A stretch of DNA of 7,995 nucleotides, taken from contig CANFCA010000038.1 in the NCBI GenBank assembly GCA_947445045.1, positions 1 to 7,995 of the forward strand. Reading direction: 5' to 3'. Source of the stretch: Gallionellaceae bacterium. Lineage in GTDB: Bacteria; Pseudomonadota; Gammaproteobacteria; Burkholderiales; Gallionellaceae. The position numbers and the translations under genes are program-made. The number at the start of each line of letters is the position of its first letter. The first letter of the stretch is position 1. The notes beneath the pieces are model-generated. The model worked only from the letters and a program-made list of their open reading frames with translations, made no database searches and was not told the DNA's origin. Shown one piece after another: positions 6,210 through 7,995 of the stretch.

Positions 6210-6214
6210 TCCTT
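6210..6214 (-). promoter_or_regulatory. Shine-Dalgarno site deciding the rplV start
   Basis: AAGGA overlaps the rpsS stop codon (TAA at 6215–6213) and directly abuts ATGATGATG. Only the third ATG (6203) has a normal spacing, 6 bases, so the protein most likely begins [10 protein letters not shown]. Confidence 0.75.
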
Positions 6215-6494
6215 ATTTCTTCACCACTGCTTTTTTATCTGCAGCATGGCCCTTAAAGGTACGTGTCAAGGAAAATTCACCTAACTTATGACCCACCATG
6301 TTTTCAGAAACATAAACAGGAATATGTAATTTTCCGTTATGCACAGCAATAGTCAGACCGACAAATTCAGGCAGCACCGTTGAACGGCGAGACCAAGTTT
6401 TAACCGGACGCTTATCGTTAGTTGCGCGAACTGTCTCAATCTTTTTGAGCAAGTGAGCATCAACAAACGGACCTTTTTTAATCGAACGTGCCAT
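6213..6494 (-). CDS. rpsS: 30S ribosomal protein S19
   Basis: S19 is in the head of the small subunit, contacts S13 and takes part in bridges to L5 of the large subunit. The 93-residue product (E. coli 92) begins [18 protein letters not shown]. The family signature lies in [21 protein letters not shown] at about 62–82. The ATG at 6494 is 13 bases after the rplB stop. A GGGG site fused to that stop (TAAGGGG) lies 9 bases upstream. No anomaly seen. Confidence 0.97.
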   Translation of the reverse strand: MARSIKKGPFVDAHLLKKIETVRATNDKRPVKTWSRRSTVLPEFVGLTIAVHNGKLHIPVYVSENMVGHKLGEFSLTRTFKGHAADKKAVVKK

Positions 6495-6507
6495 ATATAT
6501 CTACCCC

Positions 6508-7335
6508 TTAAACCTGAAAGCGACGACGCACGATCATGCCCGTAGTGCGCTTGTTGCGACGTGTACGGAAACCCTTAGCTGGCACGCCCCATGGACTAAC
6601 TGGATGACGACCTGCTGCGGTTTTACCTTCACCACCACCATGTGGGTGATCAACCGGATTCATTACCACACCACGAACGGTAGGGCGAACACCGCGCCAA
6701 CGCATCGCACCGGCTTTACCGATAGAACGCAGACTGTGCTCTGAATTACCCACTTCGCCGAGCGTTGCTTTGCAATCAATATGCACCTTGCGGATTTCGC
6801 CAGAACGCAAACGCAATTGAGCGTAGCTTCCTTCACGAGCCAGCAACTGAACTGACGTACCAGCTGAGCGTGCAAGTTGCGCGCCCTTGCCAGGCAACAT
6901 CTCGATGCAATGTATTGTTGAGCCGACTGGAATGTTACGCAAAGGCAAAGCATTACCTGCCTTGATTGGCGCTTCAGATCCGCTCACCAGAGCTGCGCCA
7001 GCTGATACGCCTTTAGGCGCAATAATGTAACGACGCTCACCATCGGCATAGCACAGCAAAGCCAAGTTCGCACTACGGTTTGGATCATATTCCAAACGCT
7101 CAACCGTAGCAGGAATGCCATCTTTGTTGCGCTTGAAATCGACCAAACGATAATGCTGCTTATGACCCCCGCCCATGTGGCGAGTAGTAATATGACCGTT
7201 ATTGTTACGACCCGCAGTCTTGGTTTTCTTTTCCAGCAATGCTGCTACTGGCTTACCTTTATGCAGTTCAGGATTGACCACGCGCAATACTGCACGCTGC
7301 CCCGGAGTTGTTGGTTTTAGTTTAATGAGTGCCAT
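6508..7335 (-). CDS. rplB: 50S ribosomal protein L2
   Basis: L2 is a primary 23S rRNA-binding protein needed for subunit association and close to the peptidyl transferase centre. The 275-residue product (E. coli 273) has the N-terminal [21 protein letters not shown]. An OB-like RNA-binding domain follows, with [21 protein letters not shown] at about 55–75, then the SH3-like domain. The highly conserved [20 protein letters not shown] lies at about 225–244; His230 corresponds to E. coli His229, implicated in peptide bond formation. The basic C-terminal tail ends RRRFQV. The ATG at 7335 follows the rplW stop by 5 bases, with AGGGA at a spacing of 8. Confidence 0.98.
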   Translation of the reverse strand: MALIKLKPTTPGQRAVLRVVNPELHKGKPVAALLEKKTKTAGRNNNGHITTRHMGGGHKQHYRLVDFKRNKDGIPATVERLEYDPNRSANLALLCYADGERRYIIAPKGVSAGAALVSGSEAPIKAGNALPLRNIPVGSTIHCIEMLPGKGAQLARSAGTSVQLLAREGSYAQLRLRSGEIRKVHIDCKATLGEVGNSEHSLRSIGKAGAMRWRGVRPTVRGVVMNPVDHPHGGGEGKTAAGRHPVSPWGVPAKGFRTRRNKRTTGMIVRRRFQV

Positions 7336-7340
7336 GACGA

Positions 7341-7658
7341 TTATCCCTGCTCGTTTGCAGCAAAATTAATTTCTTGCCCCGGAACTAAGCAAACGTATGC
7401 TTTCTTCCAGTTGTTTTGACGACCCATAATGCGGCCAAAGCGTTTCGCTTTACCCTTAACACAAGCAACCTGAACTTTAGTTACCTGCACCTTGAACATC
7501 ATCTCAACAGCCGCTTTAATTTCAGGCTTGGTCGCATCCGTCATAACACGAAATACCACCTGCTCATGCTTGTCAGCAACATAGGTTGCCTTCTCAGAAA
7601 TTTGCGGAGCAATCAATACTCGCATCATGCGCTCTTGACTATATTGTTTAGCACTCAT
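7341..7658 (-). CDS. rplW: 50S ribosomal protein L23
   Basis: L23 sits at the tunnel exit and is the docking point for trigger factor and the signal recognition particle. The 105-residue product contains [14 protein letters not shown] (about 12–25), [26 protein letters not shown] (about 34–59), and the basic loop [22 protein letters not shown]. The length is slightly above E. coli L23 (100). The start ATG at 7658 overlaps the rplD stop as ATGA, with GAGGAG 8 bases upstream. The internal Met11/Met12 have no such site, so the longer form is preferred. Confidence 0.97.
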   Translation of the reverse strand: MSAKQYSQERMMRVLIAPQISEKATYVADKHEQVVFRVMTDATKPEIKAAVEMMFKVQVTKVQVACVKGKAKRFGRIMGRQNNWKKAYVCLVPGQEINFAANEQG

Positions 7659-7995
7659 GCGAACATCTCCTCAATCTTAGCCACTGCATTGCGTGTCACC
7701 AAAACGTTAGGGAAACGCACCAAGCTTACTGGGTCTGCTTGATTCGCTTCCAGCACCAGCACATTCGGCAAATTCCGTGATGACAAATACAGATTCTCAT
7801 CAATGCTGTCAGTGATAATCAGCAAGCGAACAGAATTAGTATCCACACCCAAACCTTTGAGCTTCTGCGCCAAGTTTTTTGTTTTTGGCGTATCAACTGT
7901 CAGCGTATCAACCACCATCAAGCGATTTTCACTAACGATTTTTGACAGGATGGAAGCTAGGCCCGCACGATACATTTTTCGGTTAACTTTTTGCG
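7655..7995 (-). CDS. rplD: 50S ribosomal protein L4 (3' part; start outside the window)
   Basis: L4 binds 23S rRNA early in assembly. In E. coli it also represses its own S10 operon, by transcription attenuation and by blocking translation. About 112 C-terminal residues are visible, starting [20 protein letters not shown] and continuing with [45 protein letters not shown] and IEEMFA. All are in the order of the L4 globular domain. The ATG at 7975 is internal, because QKVNRK continues the frame upstream exactly as in other L4 proteins. The tunnel-loop part, where macrolide-resistance changes occur, lies beyond the window edge. Its last codons hold the rplW ribosome site. Confidence 0.96.
   Translation of the reverse strand, partial: QKVNRKMYRAGLASILSKIVSENRLMVVDTLTVDTPKTKNLAQKLKGLGVDTNSVRLLIITDSIDENLYLSSRNLPNVLVLEANQADPVSLVRFPNVLVTRNAVAKIEEMFA

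Noticed and set aside
7655..7975. ATG at 7975 as the start of a short rplD.
   Set aside because: The frame is open to the window edge and reads QKVNRK immediately upstream, matching internal L4 sequence; the true start is outside the window.
1..7995. A hidden accessory or novel system (mobile element, CRISPR, toxin-antitoxin, phage genes).
   Set aside because: Every gene is a recognised member of the S10–spc cluster in standard order. No repeats, integrase or transposase sequence, or foreign base composition were seen.

Overview
The window is a solid block of the bacterial S10–spc ribosomal protein gene cluster. Every gene reads on the minus strand, so transcription runs from high to low coordinates. 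The order is rplD (3' part), rplW, rplB, rpsS, rplV, rpsC, rplP, rpmC, rpsQ, then a 134-base gap, then rplN, rplX, rplE, rpsN, rpsH, rplF, rplR, rpsE, rpmD, rplO and the first 20 codons of secY. This is the Escherichia coli gene order without insertion, loss or rearrangement. I found no mobile element, CRISPR array, RNA gene or foreign gene, and almost every base is coding.

The proteins look betaproteobacterial. S5 has a [19 protein letters not shown]-terminus, L22 ends in a [15 protein letters not shown] strand, S14 is the long zinc-free form, and L24 and S3 also fit. Base composition is moderate and rather AT-leaning for that class, which would suit a methylotroph or nitrosomonad-like lineage. 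The class is well supported; anything finer is a guess.

The upstream half (4299–7995) is the distal part of the S10 operon. Its genes are separated by -17 to +13 bases, with ATGA overlaps at rplD/rplW and rpmC/rpsQ and a 17-base overlap at rpsC/rplP. The single real intergenic space, 4165–4298, holds the most informative non-coding sequence. It has a consensus TATAAT box with a GC-rich discriminator, a perfect 21-base palindrome filling the spacer of that promoter, and a leader of about 86 bases with several possible stem-loops in front of rplN. This is where the spc promoter lies in E. coli. The downstream half (1–4164) is the spc operon, again tightly packed, running into secY with a GTG start.

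All the proteins except SecY are ribosome components. S3, S5, S8, S14, S17 and S19 belong to the small subunit. L2, L4, L5, L6, L14, L15, L16, L18, L22, L23, L24, L29 and L30 belong to the large subunit. SecY is the translocon channel that docks at the exit tunnel near L23 and L29. Close spacing and the repeated fusion of stop codon and Shine-Dalgarno site suggest strong translational coupling. I see no new biological system here. The points worth a second look are the rplN promoter/leader, an unusual L22 tunnel-hairpin tip, the rpsC/rplP overlap, and four starts that should be placed inside the longest open frame.
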